Of a DNA stretch of 64,000 nucleotides, positions 47,301-53,624 are shown in pieces (positions within the stretch are counted from its first letter, which is position 1; each line of letters begins with the position of its first letter). Source of the DNA: JBLEFH01 sp047345645 (GTDB taxonomy: Bacteria > Pseudomonadota > Alphaproteobacteria > Rhodobacterales > Rhodobacteraceae). The stretch lies in NCBI GenBank assembly GCA_047345645.1, contig JBLEFH010000003.1; one strand, given 5' to 3'. The notes under the pieces were generated by a model. That model saw only the letters and a program-made list of their open reading frames with translations. It was not told the DNA's origin and searched no databases. Position numbers and translations under genes: made by a program.

Positions 47301-50300
47301 GGTTCAAACTGACCAATCGTGACATCCACGGAGATCCGCGTGTCCTCCGTGATCACATAATCCGTTCCCAGAAACGCGCGCTTCCAGTGGTTGTCATTCA
47401 ACGCCAGCGTCGCGCCACCATCCTCGACGACATAGTTGTTTCCGCCGTCTTGATTGCCCGTGTACCCGACAATGCTGTCTTGACTGAAGGTCACATCGAA
47501 CACCGTGTCAGAGCCCGGCTCTCCAGTATCACCCTCCGTCACCGTGAAGCTCACCGACGACTGCGAGGTTTGTGCGCCATCCGAGGCCGTGATGGTCAGG
47601 TTCAGCGGCTCGCCTGCGGTGAAACTTGCGCCTTCGGCGACGACGATATCAGTACCGACGATTTCGAAGCGTGCATCGTCCACGGTGAAGGTCACCGGAT
47701 TGCCCTCGGGATCGGTCGACTCGACCGTGCCGACAACATCGCCAGCCTCAATGTCGTCCGCGAAGGTTGCGTCGCCAGTGTAAACCGGCGCGCTCGGCGC
47801 TTCGTCGACAGTCCCGCCATTATCCTCTTCGATCAACTGCACATTGGTGAAGCTGACCGTGCCGAGACCGTTGCGGGGGTTATCTTCATCCGAGACAAAG
47901 ACCAGAGAGTCGATGGTTTTGCCCGCATGGGCGCTCAGATCGATGACATAGCGCACCGTGCCGCCACCAACAGGCGTGCCCGTGCCTTTCAGATCGATAA
48001 AGTTGCGGAAACTGTCGGTCCCATCAAGCAGATAGACAGAGCCGTCCGTGTCCAGACCATCATTGTCGAGATCGAAGCCCACGGCCACAAGCTCAGGTTC
48101 AAACTGACCAATCGTGACATCCACGGAGATCCGCGTGTCCTCCGTGATCACATAATCCGTTCCCAGAAACGCGCGCTTCCAGTGGTTGTCATTCAACGCC
48201 AGCGTCGCGCCACCATCCTCGACGACATAGTTGTTTCCGCCGTCTTGATTGCCCGTGTACCCGACAATGCTGTCTTGACTGAAGGTCACATCGAACACCG
48301 TGTCAGAGCCGGGCTCGCCAGAATCACCCTCCGTCACCGTGAAGCTCACCGACGATTGCGAGGTTTGTGCGCCGTCCGAGGCGGTGATCGTCAAGTTGAG
48401 CGGCTCGCCTGCGGTGAAACTTGCGCCTTCGGCGACGACGATATCAGTACCGACGATTTCGAAACGGGCGTCGTCCACGGTGAAGGTCACCGGATTGCCC
48501 TCTGGATCGGTCGACTCGACCGTGCCAACCACATCGCCAGCTTCGATATCGTCTGCGAAAGTCGCATCGCCGGTGTAGACGGGCGCGCTCGGCGCTTCGT
48601 CGACGATGGCTTCGGTGACGGTGAAGCTCACCGAGGACTGCGAGGTCTGCGCGCCATCAGATGCGGTGATCGTCAGGTTGAGCGGCTCGCCCGCGGTGAA
48701 GGTTGCGCCCTCGGCGACGACAATGTCGGTGCCGATGATTTCGAAGCGAGCGTCGTCAACGGCGAAGGTCACCGGGTTGCCTTCGGGGTCGGTCGACTCG
48801 ACCGAGCCGACTACATCGCCAGCTTCGATATCGTCTGCAAAGGTCGCATCGCCCGTGTAGACCGGCGCGCTCGGCGCTTCGTCGACGATGGCTTCCGTGA
48901 CGGTGAAGGTGACCGACGATTGCGAGGTTTGCGCGCCGTCCGAGGCGGTGATCGTCAGGTTCAGCGGCTCACCAGCGGTGAAGGTCGCGCCGTCGGCGAC
49001 GACGATGTCGGTGCCGATGATATCGAAACGGGCGTCGTCAACGGTGAAGGTCACCGGGTTGCCTTCGGGGTCCGTCGACTCGACCGTGCCCACGACGTCG
49101 CCAGCTTCGATGTCGTCCGCGAAGGTCGCGTCGCCGGTGTAGACCGGCGCGCTCGGCGCTTCGTCGACGATGGCTTCGGTGACGGTGAAGGTGACCGACG
49201 ATTGCGAGGTTTGTGCGCCGTCAGATGCGGTGATCGTCAGGTTCAGCGGCTCGCCGGCGGTAAAGGTTGCGCCGTCGGCGACGACAATGTCGGTGCCGAT
49301 GACTTCGAAACGCGTGTCGTCCGCGGTGAAGGTCACCGGGTTGCCTTCGGGGTCGGTCGCCGAGACGCTGCCGACGACCGTGCCAGCGGCGATGTCATTG
49401 GTGAAGCCCGCATCACCGCTGTAGAGCGGGGCGGTCGGGGCTTCGTCGACATCGTTGACGGTGATGATCACGTCCTGCGCGACGCTATTGCCGCCTTCGT
49501 CGGTTGCGGTGACTTCGACCTCATAGCTGGATTTGGCTTCGAAATCAGCCGCTTCAGACAAGGTCAGTGCGCCGCTTGTGGCATCGACCAGCACGAGCGC
49601 CGCATCGGCGCCGCCGGTGATCGCGTAGGTGACTGTGCCCGGCGTGTCGCCGGTGGTCGTGTCGGAGACCACATCGGAGGCGGCGACGCTGCCGGCTTCG
49701 GTGACGCCCTCGTCCATGGTGAATTCGCCAGGCACGTCAAAGCGCGGGCCGAAATCGGGCGTGCCGCCAACGGCGGTCAGCGCGAGGACATCGACATTCG
49801 GGCCGTTACCGTCATTGAGGAAGAGCGACAGGGTGTTTTCGCCTTCTTCCAGCGTGACTTGCGTGACCAGCACCTTCCAATCGTTGAACGCATCCGAGCC
49901 GCTACCTGTGGGCGCGAAAGAGAGCGTCTCAACCGTCGCACCGTCAAGCCGGACCTGCGCGCTGCGCGTGGTCGACGAGGCATAGCGGATGTGCAGATCA
50001 TAGGTGCCGGAGAGTGGTGCATTCACCGTGTAGCTGATACCGTCACCGGTGGCGCCGAAATCGAGATAGCCTTCGCCGCTGTAGTTCGGTCGCAGGTTGA
50101 ACGCATCGACGCCGCTGGCGCCCTCGTCCGCGTCATTCGTCTGGGTCAGGATCTTGCTGCCCGGCGCGCCGGTGCCTTCGCGGAAAATCGCGCCGGTCTC
50201 GGCCTGAATGTAGATCGGATCGATCGGAACCGGCTCTGCGGCCACATTGACGGCATAGCTTTGCGCGGTGGACGCACCGGCTTCGTCGGTTGCGGTGACC

Positions 50301-51022
50301 TCGACGTCATAGGTGTTCGGGCCATCCGCGTTGTAAACAGGGGCGTTGATGAAGGTCAGCGCGCCGGTCGCCGGATCCACGTTGAACAGCGCCGCATCCG
50401 CACCGCCGGTGATTGCATAGCTCACATCCTGACCATCGGCATCCTCAGCCAGAAGGGTCCCGACTTCGGTTTCGCCCTCGAAGAGGTCAAAGGATTGCGG
50501 ACCTTCGAATTCCGGATCAAGGAAGCTGTAGCTGCCGCCAGCCTCGACAATCGCGATCCCGTCGATATTCGGGCCATTGCCCTCAAGCTGGCGGAATGTC
50601 AGCACATAGTCGCCATTCGCATCGGTCTCGGTCAGCGCGATGTCGAAGGTCTGCGTATCCCAGACGGCAAAGCTGCCCGTGTTCGTGTTCGGCATGTTGA
50701 GCACTTCGGTCGTGCCGTTGAATACCGAGATGGGACGCGCCGTGTTCACCGCGCCCGTGCCGCCATTCGCCCATTTGATCACCAGACCGTAGGTCTCGCT
50801 GCCATCCAGCTCGCTCGCCGGAATGGTGATGCTGAACTTGTCCCCGGCGGCCCCGCCGAAATCAACATAGCCCTCGCCCGAATAGCCCGGACGCAGCCCG
50901 TCGGCCGTGTATTCGTTCGGATCATTTGTCGGGTTGGTCTCTTTGTTCTCAATGTTCCGACGAACTGTGTCGGTGCTCAGGATGTCGAACTCGGTATCTT
51001 GAAAGACAATCGGAAATGCCAT
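35336..51022 (-). CDS. Giant secreted multidomain protein with lectin-like modules, cadherin-like repeats and a sugar-dehydrogenase-type propeller
   Basis: A 5,228-residue acidic protein encoded without interruption. Approximate layout: two CBM-like modules with GPN[I/V]D endings (around 150 and 407) alternating with cadherin-like domains; six 94-residue repeats (525-1601), the last three each fused to a 171-residue module; further cadherin-like domains and an EAEDF module (to ~2150); three more GPNID modules (~2155-2748); malectin-like domain (~2755-2960); sorbosone-dehydrogenase-like propeller (~3100-3575); two GPN modules (~3680-3990); two HYDIN/ASH-like domains each followed by a block ending YDYNDxM (~4150-4780); a short acidic calcium-binding-like run; second malectin-like domain (~4828-4988); CBM6-like domain (~5010-5155). 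No Sec signal and no RTX repeats. GAGGA precedes the ATG. Probably exported by the adjacent type I system as an adhesin or matrix protein. Confidence 0.85.
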   Translation of the reverse strand: MAFPIVFQDTEFDILSTDTVRRNIENKETNPTNDPNEYTADGLRPGYSGEGYVDFGGAAGDKFSITIPASELDGSETYGLVIKWANGGTGAVNTARPISVFNGTTEVLNMPNTNTGSFAVWDTQTFDIALTETDANGDYVLTFRQLEGNGPNIDGIAIVEAGGSYSFLDPEFEGPQSFDLFEGETEVGTLLAEDADGQDVSYAITGGADAALFNVDPATGALTFINAPVYNADGPNTYDVEVTATDEAGASTAQSYAVNVAAEPVPIDPIYIQAETGAIFREGTGAPGSKILTQTNDADEGASGVDAFNLRPNYSGEGYLDFGATGDGISYTVNAPLSGTYDLHIRYASSTTRSAQVRLDGATVETLSFAPTGSGSDAFNDWKVLVTQVTLEEGENTLSLFLNDGNGPNVDVLALTAVGGTPDFGPRFDVPGEFTMDEGVTEAGSVAASDVVSDTTTGDTPGTVTYAITGGADAALVLVDATSGALTLSEAADFEAKSSYEVEVTATDEGGNSVAQDVIITVNDVDEAPTAPLYSGDAGFTNDIAAGTVVGSVSATDPEGNPVTFTADDTRFEVIGTDIVVADGATFTAGEPLNLTITASDGAQTSQSSVTFTVTEAIVDEAPSAPVYTGDATFADDIEAGDVVGTVESTDPEGNPVTFTVDDARFDIIGTDIVVADGATFTAGEPLNLTITASDGAQTSQSSVTFTVTEAIVDEAPSAPVYTGDATFADDIEAGDVVGSVESTDPEGNPVTFAVDDARFEIIGTDIVVAEGATFTAGEPLNLTITASDGAQTSQSSVSFTVTEAIVDEAPSAPVYTGDATFADDIEAGDVVGTVESTDPEGNPVTFTVDDARFEIVGTDIVVAEGASFTAGEPLNLTITASDGAQTSQSSVSFTVTEGDSGEPGSDTVFDVTFSQDSIVGYTGNQDGGNNYVVEDGGATLALNDNHWKRAFLGTDYVITEDTRISVDVTIGQFEPELVAVGFDLDNDGLDTDGSVYLLDGTDSFRNFIDLKGTGTPVGGGTVRYVIDLSAHAGKTIDSLVFVSDEDNPRNGLGTVSFTNVQLIEEDNGGTVDEAPSAPVYTGDATFADDIEAGDVVGTVESTDPEGNPVTFTVDDARFEIVGTDIVVAEGASFTAGEPLNLTITASDGAQTSQSSVSFTVTEGDTGEPGSDTVFDVTFSQDSIVGYTGNQDGGNNYVVEDGGATLALNDNHWKRAFLGTDYVITEDTRISVDVTIGQFEPELVAVGFDLDNDGLDTDGSVYLLDGTDSFRNFIDLKGTGTPVGGGTVRYVIDLSAHAGETIDSLVFVSDEDNPRNGLGTVSFTNVQLIEEDNGGTVDEAPSAPVYTGDATFADDIEAGDVVGTVASTDPEGNPVTFTVDDARFEIIGTDIVVADGATFTAGEALNLTITASDGAQTSQSSVSFTVTEGDPGEPGSDTVFDVTFSEDSIVGYTGNQDGGNNYAVEDGGATLALNDNHWKRAFLGTDYVITEDTRISVDVTIGQFEPELVAVGFDLDNDGLDTDGSVYLLDGTDSFRNFIDLKGTGTSVGGGTVRYVIDLSAHAGKTIDSLVFVSDEDNSRNGLGTVSFTNVQLIEEGAGTDVNEAPEVIGGGIVDLELLEGANLELDLPFSDPEGESLTYSFTVTDENGADVTGQFSDISFNGNAMLGTLPKLPGTYTVTVTADDGASQNATTSDSFQLTLGNVNDAPVTAPYALEEYFGDVNQEFQTINILDFAEYFSDPDGDALTLSVDTSTLPDGITYDPATQTISGTPTEGGLFNVDIIATDPGGLTTNLTLEFNIDAPQVGDTFTIEAEDFTGLPDATGFYQAAAASASGYQLIRTNANTAASVTTDLGAGDIPPGYYTISVTVYDETDGSATFSIDVDGVSVADNASFDDDGEWLNGDGTTGRGAAGQAGNRKLLTFDTVVYVEEGTILTLTGLADSENLRIDNITLTRTAPQDGPPTAPSLDNASVAENADGAVIGALSATDPDGDAITFSTDDARFTIDGNTLSLADGVSLDHEESDSVQVEVTATDADGNATSTTLDIAVEDVNEAPELADGATLDDVTLDQGTGGTVDVAAALGATDPDGDAVTYTAQLAGGDPLPAGISLVDGVLTVDPALPQGNYTVDVFATDGSLDSESVQFTLTVGEPPVFAPITLQAEDAAVTLSDNPDGDATITVVRDADNPETGGFQGLRPDFNGTGYIDYGDDPGDTLTFTFDVPEAGEYLVNIRYASQLFGTQERSLDIAINGGTAATTLFPSTGPTGNGDDAGFNNWGILTVPVTLEAGSNTVSLAIPAGAESGPNIDQIEITTEALNDTSADEDGVPLFLSGPDGELTETEAASINFNLAGIDADIVKTELSFDGGATRVEVFPDADGDFTVDGSALAPGGYTVITYVTDEVGNEASTSMPIVVADPDVNVDDFTIQAEDASLVTVLDDGQPSNGDFTRVVDADNPDAFGNFRAGAVGEAYIDFGANAGDAIVVNVDAPQAGTYEVTIRYANGGTENRPLDLSLNDGTAQSVDFVPGPVVDGNGWESWVTQTVELELTEGGNQIRLEIPAGATAGPNIDELSFSYQDGGNTGTPFSVTIEGETFVITDAETEPDTVHRTPDNPEPGANAGNSGPGLDFDSDGLRPGSEGNGYLDMGGEPTDSAAFSVDVPEAGEYQLTVRYANGGNADRPMTLSVNGVTQTLSFPQSTETTEAAKWSDWMEVTVDVTLSGGTNEISFTNVGNAGPNIDNVTISNDDGGPVDERELVRFEEVVKINFQPPEGQTQQGLPSGYTTPDGYEADTGAAYGDRGNGFTYGWVSEDSVADGTANGTTPLDQPANAHWYKNTASEATDLQKTYAHFEYPGAGANGSRAWEMALEDGTYQITMSVGDTAGAFDSNYVINVEGQSFMPDWVPANPIDGSTDGEGFRSTLVTGIVQVTDGKLTIDSIGGENTEIQYLEIEQIPDLTPDDDRSADLDYSFFTSPVAANLDGQTTIEIGPDGELPTDIDPTSSLVVGVNLQAPGNRGPNVAYVDNVKLVETLTGIEVEIDVQVSGGADSLTIRPLEDLKENTSYTLKVQDVMDLGAVSDPDAPLRQMQDLTTTFVTGEAPEDVAREVAFDTTTQLDGFGDGAFGYTTIEFGPDGKLYVGTITGEIHRWDVNADGSIDKASQETLSLDYLEEGTDRRGIVGMVFDPNDPNTIWITDNAPIPRESKAYSTPEFSGRVSKITLGDNGDFDTATAETFAFGFPRSGGDHLTNSLEFRKNPDFGQADEPEYLLYLSQGSNSAAGDPDNAWGNRPERLFNAAILEIDISQEAPAGGFDVRTEPIDYDDVPTTTFPDSDFNDDGTYPGMYNPYADDAVVKIYATGVRNAYDLVWHSNGNLYVPTNGTASGGKTPTDPTQPGLDTTITNSPKQYDYLFTVDEGGYYGHPVTLRDEYVLNGGNPTSGLDPNEVVSGNDGNPNTDGYEVGVQPDENYDLDGVYNLGYNRSPNGVTEYTGNAFGSNLKGAVVFAQFSVGDNVRYITVDELGNITGDDVLRRPDGSVIDDYIDPLDIIENPVTGQLYLMTLNRGTGASQLILLTPAPGGVTQDISANEGGDLALVAFDVSDPSAAIFQVNGLDDDITALRVSFDGGPETTVTLDSNNQFTIDLGVLEGNTVATLEVTDDDLNTASVSTTFVPGEEPEEFVPLLSIQAEDYTPLDGTSVEIATNGQIQIRTEDNPETGTGKINGLWPGAYGNDGNTDNLDGEGGGYADFGSTNADFMTFTFDVPADKSGSALLQFRYANGSNADRPLQVEVNGTIVEVASFPPTTAATSDESWANWQIVEVPATLVSGQNAVTLRSVANTGPNIDQLEVLVSTDNGTDAGDGIEVVDGTVYTIYEAENAALDGPVVVTEDRDQSGNFVDFNGSTDQSITWTIDVPEDGEYGLDILYALSTSKQARPMSLSVNGADAGDLAFTPNSNQAESVWGPQQTTVTLTAGTNTITVTAPAANGPNVDYLRVTQEPITPFVAVPADIDGAGRIELEADDGSANTVSGSEAVFYFTVAEDGTYLLDAAANAGAPNGQGLTWELNGVEISSTGFPGEGEDGEETVYADLQAGTTYELRITSDAPGASQIDYLDVTAFNGNANAEIAIQSLDATYADDRLHFSYLEDPVQDGVTRDYKDTGVVRISNNGTEDLTINDVDISGPFAITSPATLEGTSIAAGSFIDVTVSFDRAAYTPPTSNINGTSTVFDGRLRISTNDADTPFVDVDLAGFWQARPEGGQEPNVNEVWEVFGFGNRIEGLTLLGGGENSTLSTNDVFGKTDETEVLSPYWKLADGVTEAKITQISAFHGPGGATLGIHNPGNKGQDITFWSHEGTDNQRLLPNEGNDNTFATETFGNGRIPASWQGDGVFGIEVAGLSTDPRLNPTGGVVVEGEQQGHTVKVFQALDQGGDVIPNVYLVIMDYTGINYDYNDNMYVVEGIAPVGFGQTLDIEGLDDAAADDRLVFTNIDNPANSQQEFRNEATVTLTNDGFAALTIEDIVLGDPENFQIVGTIPTEVPAGGSVDLTIEFVGTHTGTSAGAEIMNSTLTVISDDITKPEVVVQLAGIAQEFSENGSEPTVAQIVEAFGYSTDMAQGELAGGGVVETVGDEVLMPYMEALDPSQNVEVIQLAAFLQYNNVARLNVHGLESSDTTELFAQDNQQAQTVLPDGHVAGTGDTGSVARATISGDDPFGLFIAVDGRPTYASWTDPEANKIDPNFGQLVGDNQGHLIRFFQALDANGDVIEGTFIAIQDYPGAGNYDYNDHMFVIKNVKPYQLTGDDDANGDDVNDALQLDTDNDGTVNFFDPDNTPEPEAGDFVLGINFGGGAIANDPVLGVALVGQDDPRVTLSGAINPGAGTDNPNNPNGAGATAGSAFKTYEDGTNWNASIDIPNGTYVVTLWTQETYFNAAGQRQFDAAVNGQQVITNLDPFAEVGPDTPVSYQTVVTVTNGTISIDMSADINNAPLNAVTIYQAGGDGGGEVGQTPFGGTPVLVDGEALTIDASDYDDGGQGVAYNDDPGLAGGTNGGRAGSDVEQTAQGHIGWIADGEWLEYTINVAEDGVYDVSFLSAFGGSGARSIEASFRKDGVPYESSGAISVDPTGGWTTFAETGSAQVELEAGVQVMRVAFSGGSQDLASINLTPAIGPQMRMLDDSSMAARFAPSVNAQVAAALPWDAEDGVDADLSALGDDTDMAEDEAAATQLGNLFGHDLIS
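46220..48604 (-). repeat. Three tandem 795-bp coding repeats inside the giant gene
   Basis: Units are 46220-47014, 47015-47809 and 47810-48604. Each encodes 265 residues: a 94-residue VDEAPSAPVY...-type domain plus a 171-residue module beginning TVFDVTFS. The units are almost identical in protein and very close in DNA, which points to recent duplication or ongoing gene conversion. Confidence 0.9.
48605..49450 (-). repeat. Three tandem 282-bp coding repeats inside the giant gene
   Basis: Units are 48605-48886, 48887-49168 and 49169-49450, each encoding 94 residues that start VDEAP and end TFTVTEAI or similar. The first-translated unit (49169-49450) is the most diverged. The same 94-residue domain forms the front part of each 795-bp repeat that follows, so six copies exist in total. 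Confidence 0.9.
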
Positions 51023-51797
51023 GGCGTCCTCGCTTAACTCTGGAATTGGTGCTGCACCGCGTGCCGCGCGTCATTGCGACTTGCGGTGCTGGCTGAGCGT
51101 TTCGGTGAATGATGGTGTGGTTTGCGTGCGGAGCGGCGCGCCGCCCCGAGGTGCCGAGGATGCGCGGCGTCCTGCGTCGCGCCCGTCGGCTGGAAATGGT
51201 TTGGTTTATGGGGGGCCGTTCGCGCGACGTCGGAAGTCTCGGCTTCCACGTGATCACAGTCGATAAAGTTAACGCGCATTTTGAAGGCCCCCACCTTGCA
51301 GTCCGTTCAGTCTGTGGTGACAGGCGTCGGCAATCTATTGCCCAAAACGACGAAAATGCGCAGCTTTCTTGCGCCGCTGTTTACGAAATATAAAGGTATA
51401 TAAACGAAACGTTAACGCGATTTTGGCTGTTCTACGCGTTTCGTTTAGAAGAGCGGCATCGGGCGGAATCGGTTAATTGGTTAAGCGCTTAACATTTCGC
51501 TCGCCGAGGCGTTTGGACAGGTTTCCAAACGCGACTTTGTTAACTTTCAAAACCTGAACACTCTAAAATAATTAACGATTTTTTCAGTTTCATAAAATGA
51601 TGAACAATCGCGGCTAAGATGTTAACACCAAAGGAAAAATGTTAATCTGTAACAATTTTTTAGCGTTTTTGAGTAGGTCACGTCTACTCAAAACGGCAAT
51701 TTTTTGCTTGTTGGAGCGCTGCCTTTCGGACAACTTTAATAAATTGATTAAAGGGGGCGGCCGCTCTCACGGGTTAGGGGAGCGGCTGAGAGGTGAT
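51023..51797. promoter_or_regulatory. Long AT-rich divergent region between the giant gene and the LuxR-type regulator
   Basis: 775 bases without a convincing gene, with base composition that drops sharply to AT-rich from about 51360. GTTAAC occurs at 51268, 51411, 51539 and 51621, the first two within a shared GTTAACGCG. Three TTAA cores lie eight bases apart at 51473, 51481 and 51489, the last two forming the palindrome GTTAAGCGCTTAAC (51480-51493). This density suggests repeated regulator sites. The Shine-Dalgarno of the regulator is GAGAGGTGAT near 51788-51796. Confidence 0.55.
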
Positions 51798-52442
51798 ATG
51801 ACCGTAGCTATTAAACTTGTGAGTGACAGCGAATTTATTATCAACGCACTTGAACGCGACCTATCGACGCATTTCAAGACAATCGAAAAGCTGACATCGC
51901 CGCAAAATTTCTTCGCAAAAGGCGCGGTGTCGAACTGCGTTTTGATTTGGGAAGTCGGCTCGACCGAAGACTGCATTCGCCAACTCAGTGATGCGAAAAA
52001 GCAAGGGCTGGCGCTGCATAACGTGCTGCTCATGCTGCGTTCGGAGACGCAGCTCGAGGCGCTGGAGCCGATCATGTATGACGTGGGTGCGGTCCTTCAG
52101 CCGTCGCTTGATCCGAACGCGATTGCGCGCACGGTTCATGCCATGTCGCCGGATCTGTGTATCCTGCCGACGATCTATATCAAACGCCCGTCTCGCGCGG
52201 CGGCTCTGCCGAACGCATCGCCGCGTCTCGACCGGCTGACGACGCGCGAACGTGCTGTTTTGGCACGGCTTTCCGAGGGCGATTGCGATAAGGAGATCGC
52301 GGCGGCGATGAATATCAGCGACAGCACCGTCCGCGTGCATGTCCGCTCCGTGATCCGCAAACTCGGGGTTCAGAACCGCATCCAGGCCGCGCTCCACGCG
52401 GTCGGCGCGCAGCCCAATCCCTGCGCGTCTTATCGTCACTGA
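51798..52442 (+). CDS. Orphan LuxR-family regulator with degenerate receiver domain
   Basis: A 214-residue regulator. The C-terminal helix-turn-helix (LTTRERAVLARLSEGDCDKEIAAAMNISDSTVRVHVRSVIRKLGVQNRIQAALHA) is a standard LuxR/GerE domain. Residues 1-120 look like a receiver fold (IKLVSDSEFIINALERDL), but the phosphoacceptor position reads CVLIWEVG (W51/E52 in place of Asp) and the conserved Lys before Pro is Gln (VLQP, Q101), so phosphorylation is unlikely. ATG at 51798 is preferred over in-frame 51639 because it has a Shine-Dalgarno and starts the fold. It is divergent from the giant gene and may control it; no sensor kinase is nearby. Confidence 0.85.
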   Translation: MTVAIKLVSDSEFIINALERDLSTHFKTIEKLTSPQNFFAKGAVSNCVLIWEVGSTEDCIRQLSDAKKQGLALHNVLLMLRSETQLEALEPIMYDVGAVLQPSLDPNAIARTVHAMSPDLCILPTIYIKRPSRAAALPNASPRLDRLTTRERAVLARLSEGDCDKEIAAAMNISDSTVRVHVRSVIRKLGVQNRIQAALHAVGAQPNPCASYRH

Positions 52443-52910
52443 CAGACCGGCGCGGGCCGTAGGGGCCGCGCAAAACTGACCGGCTCTGTGCAAGCTCCCG
52501 AGCCCATGCCCAGAGCCTTTTGAATTTTCAGTTGAGATTCAAAACATTTCCCAGAAATAGAAGATACCGTTAATTTCAGTTAAGCGGGATCTTCTCGCGA
52601 ATCTGTATTTTCAAAACTGCGCCGTAACTTCTGATTTCTCCCGTTATCAAGCGGTGCATCGTATTTTTGTAGTATTGAGATATTTTGATCTATCTCTGCG
52701 GCCATCCTCTACGCTCCTCCCTTGCGTGGTCGAGATCGCAGATCCGAGAAAGGTAAGCGCCATGTCGGCCTGAGCACACGCCCCCACTTTGTGCGTCTCC
52801 GGTGACAGAACTTACCCTAGCGCGACCGCGGTCCGAACCTTGCGCAGGACTGCGGTCGTCCTTTTGCGCGCGGACCTCAGCCATCCCCGGTCAGACCCAG
52901 CCGTCAACAG
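52443..52910. other. Intergenic region without a recognised gene
   Basis: 468 bases between the LuxR-type gene (+) and the Crp/Fnr-type gene (-), which converge. Nothing convincing is seen; a 64-codon minus-strand frame at 52690-52884 lacks codon-like composition and a Shine-Dalgarno. No clear terminator hairpin was identified. Confidence 0.4.
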
Positions 52911-53624
52911 TCAGCCGTCGAGATAGCAATCATCGAAGTTGGCGAAAGAAATAAGGGCGGGCAAATCCTCGAAATGCACCCGCCCCTCTTTGAACGTTAA
53001 CAATTTCATCTCCCTAAGCTTTCGTAAACAGCGATTCAGATGAATCGATGTCAGCCCCAGCGCGTCGGAGAGAATGGTTTGCGTCAGCGGGCAATGGAAC
53101 CCGTCATCGGAGGCCTGGCCCACGCGGCGCAGGCGCTCCCAAAGCTCCAGCATAATATGCGCGGTGCGCGTCACCGCCTGACGGCGCCCGACGCTGGTGA
53201 GATGCTCGCACAGCACCGCCTCGTCCCGCGCCGCGGACCAGAGAACCGCCGTGGCGATTTTGGGATTGGCCAGCATCAGCTTGGTCATATCCTGCCGCCG
53301 CAGTTCGCCCACATGGGCCTCACAGATCGGCGCGATGCTATAGTCGGCATAACGAATGGCGAGATTGCGGAGGCCCAGAAAATCCCCCGGCACGTGGAAA
53401 TCGACGATCTGACGCGCGCCATCGGGAAGGATTTTATAGGAGTAGGCCCAGCCGGAAATCAGGATAAATGCTTTCGCGTCTTTATCCCCCTCCGTCACGA
53501 GATCGCATCCCGATGTACAGAGCCGACCATTTTCCTGAAGCTTGCGAAGCTGAGTGGTTTCATCCTCAGACAAGCACACGAACGGCGAGAGCTTTCGCTC
53601 TAAGGGGGTATGATAGCGAAGCAT
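52911..53624 (-). CDS. Crp/Fnr-family transcriptional regulator
   Basis: A 237-residue protein with an N-terminal cyclic-nucleotide-binding-like beta-barrel (about 30-120: GCDLVTEGDKDAKAFILISGWAYSYKILPDGARQIVDFHVPGDFLG) and a C-terminal winged helix (PLTQTILSDALGLTSIHLNRCLRKLREMKLLTFKEGRVHFED). Cysteines at 17, 36, 40 and 101 are not in the FNR cluster spacing, so oxygen sensing through a [4Fe-4S] cluster cannot be claimed. Similar regulators are common and numerous in alphaproteobacteria. Target genes are unknown; the M20 peptidase gene is divergent 553 bases away. Confidence 0.88.
   Translation of the reverse strand: MLRYHTPLERKLSPFVCLSEDETTQLRKLQENGRLCTSGCDLVTEGDKDAKAFILISGWAYSYKILPDGARQIVDFHVPGDFLGLRNLAIRYADYSIAPICEAHVGELRRQDMTKLMLANPKIATAVLWSAARDEAVLCEHLTSVGRRQAVTRTAHIMLELWERLRRVGQASDDGFHCPLTQTILSDALGLTSIHLNRCLRKLREMKLLTFKEGRVHFEDLPALISFANFDDCYLDG

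Noticed and set aside
40766..51037. A 3,423-codon open frame on the plus strand, antisense to the giant gene
   Set aside because: It is the antisense shadow of a very repetitive, GC-biased gene whose codon use avoids the triplets that would give stops in this register. Its product is Arg/Asp/Val/Ile-rich without any recognisable domain, while the minus strand encodes clear domains.
51470..51645. CtrA-type sites (TTAA-N7-TTAA) before the giant gene
   Set aside because: Many TTAA cores are present, but none of the pairs has seven bases between them; the spacings found are 4, 8 and 12.
52690..52884. A 64-codon minus-strand frame in the intergenic region
   Set aside because: No Shine-Dalgarno, Arg-rich shadow-like composition, no recognisable motif.
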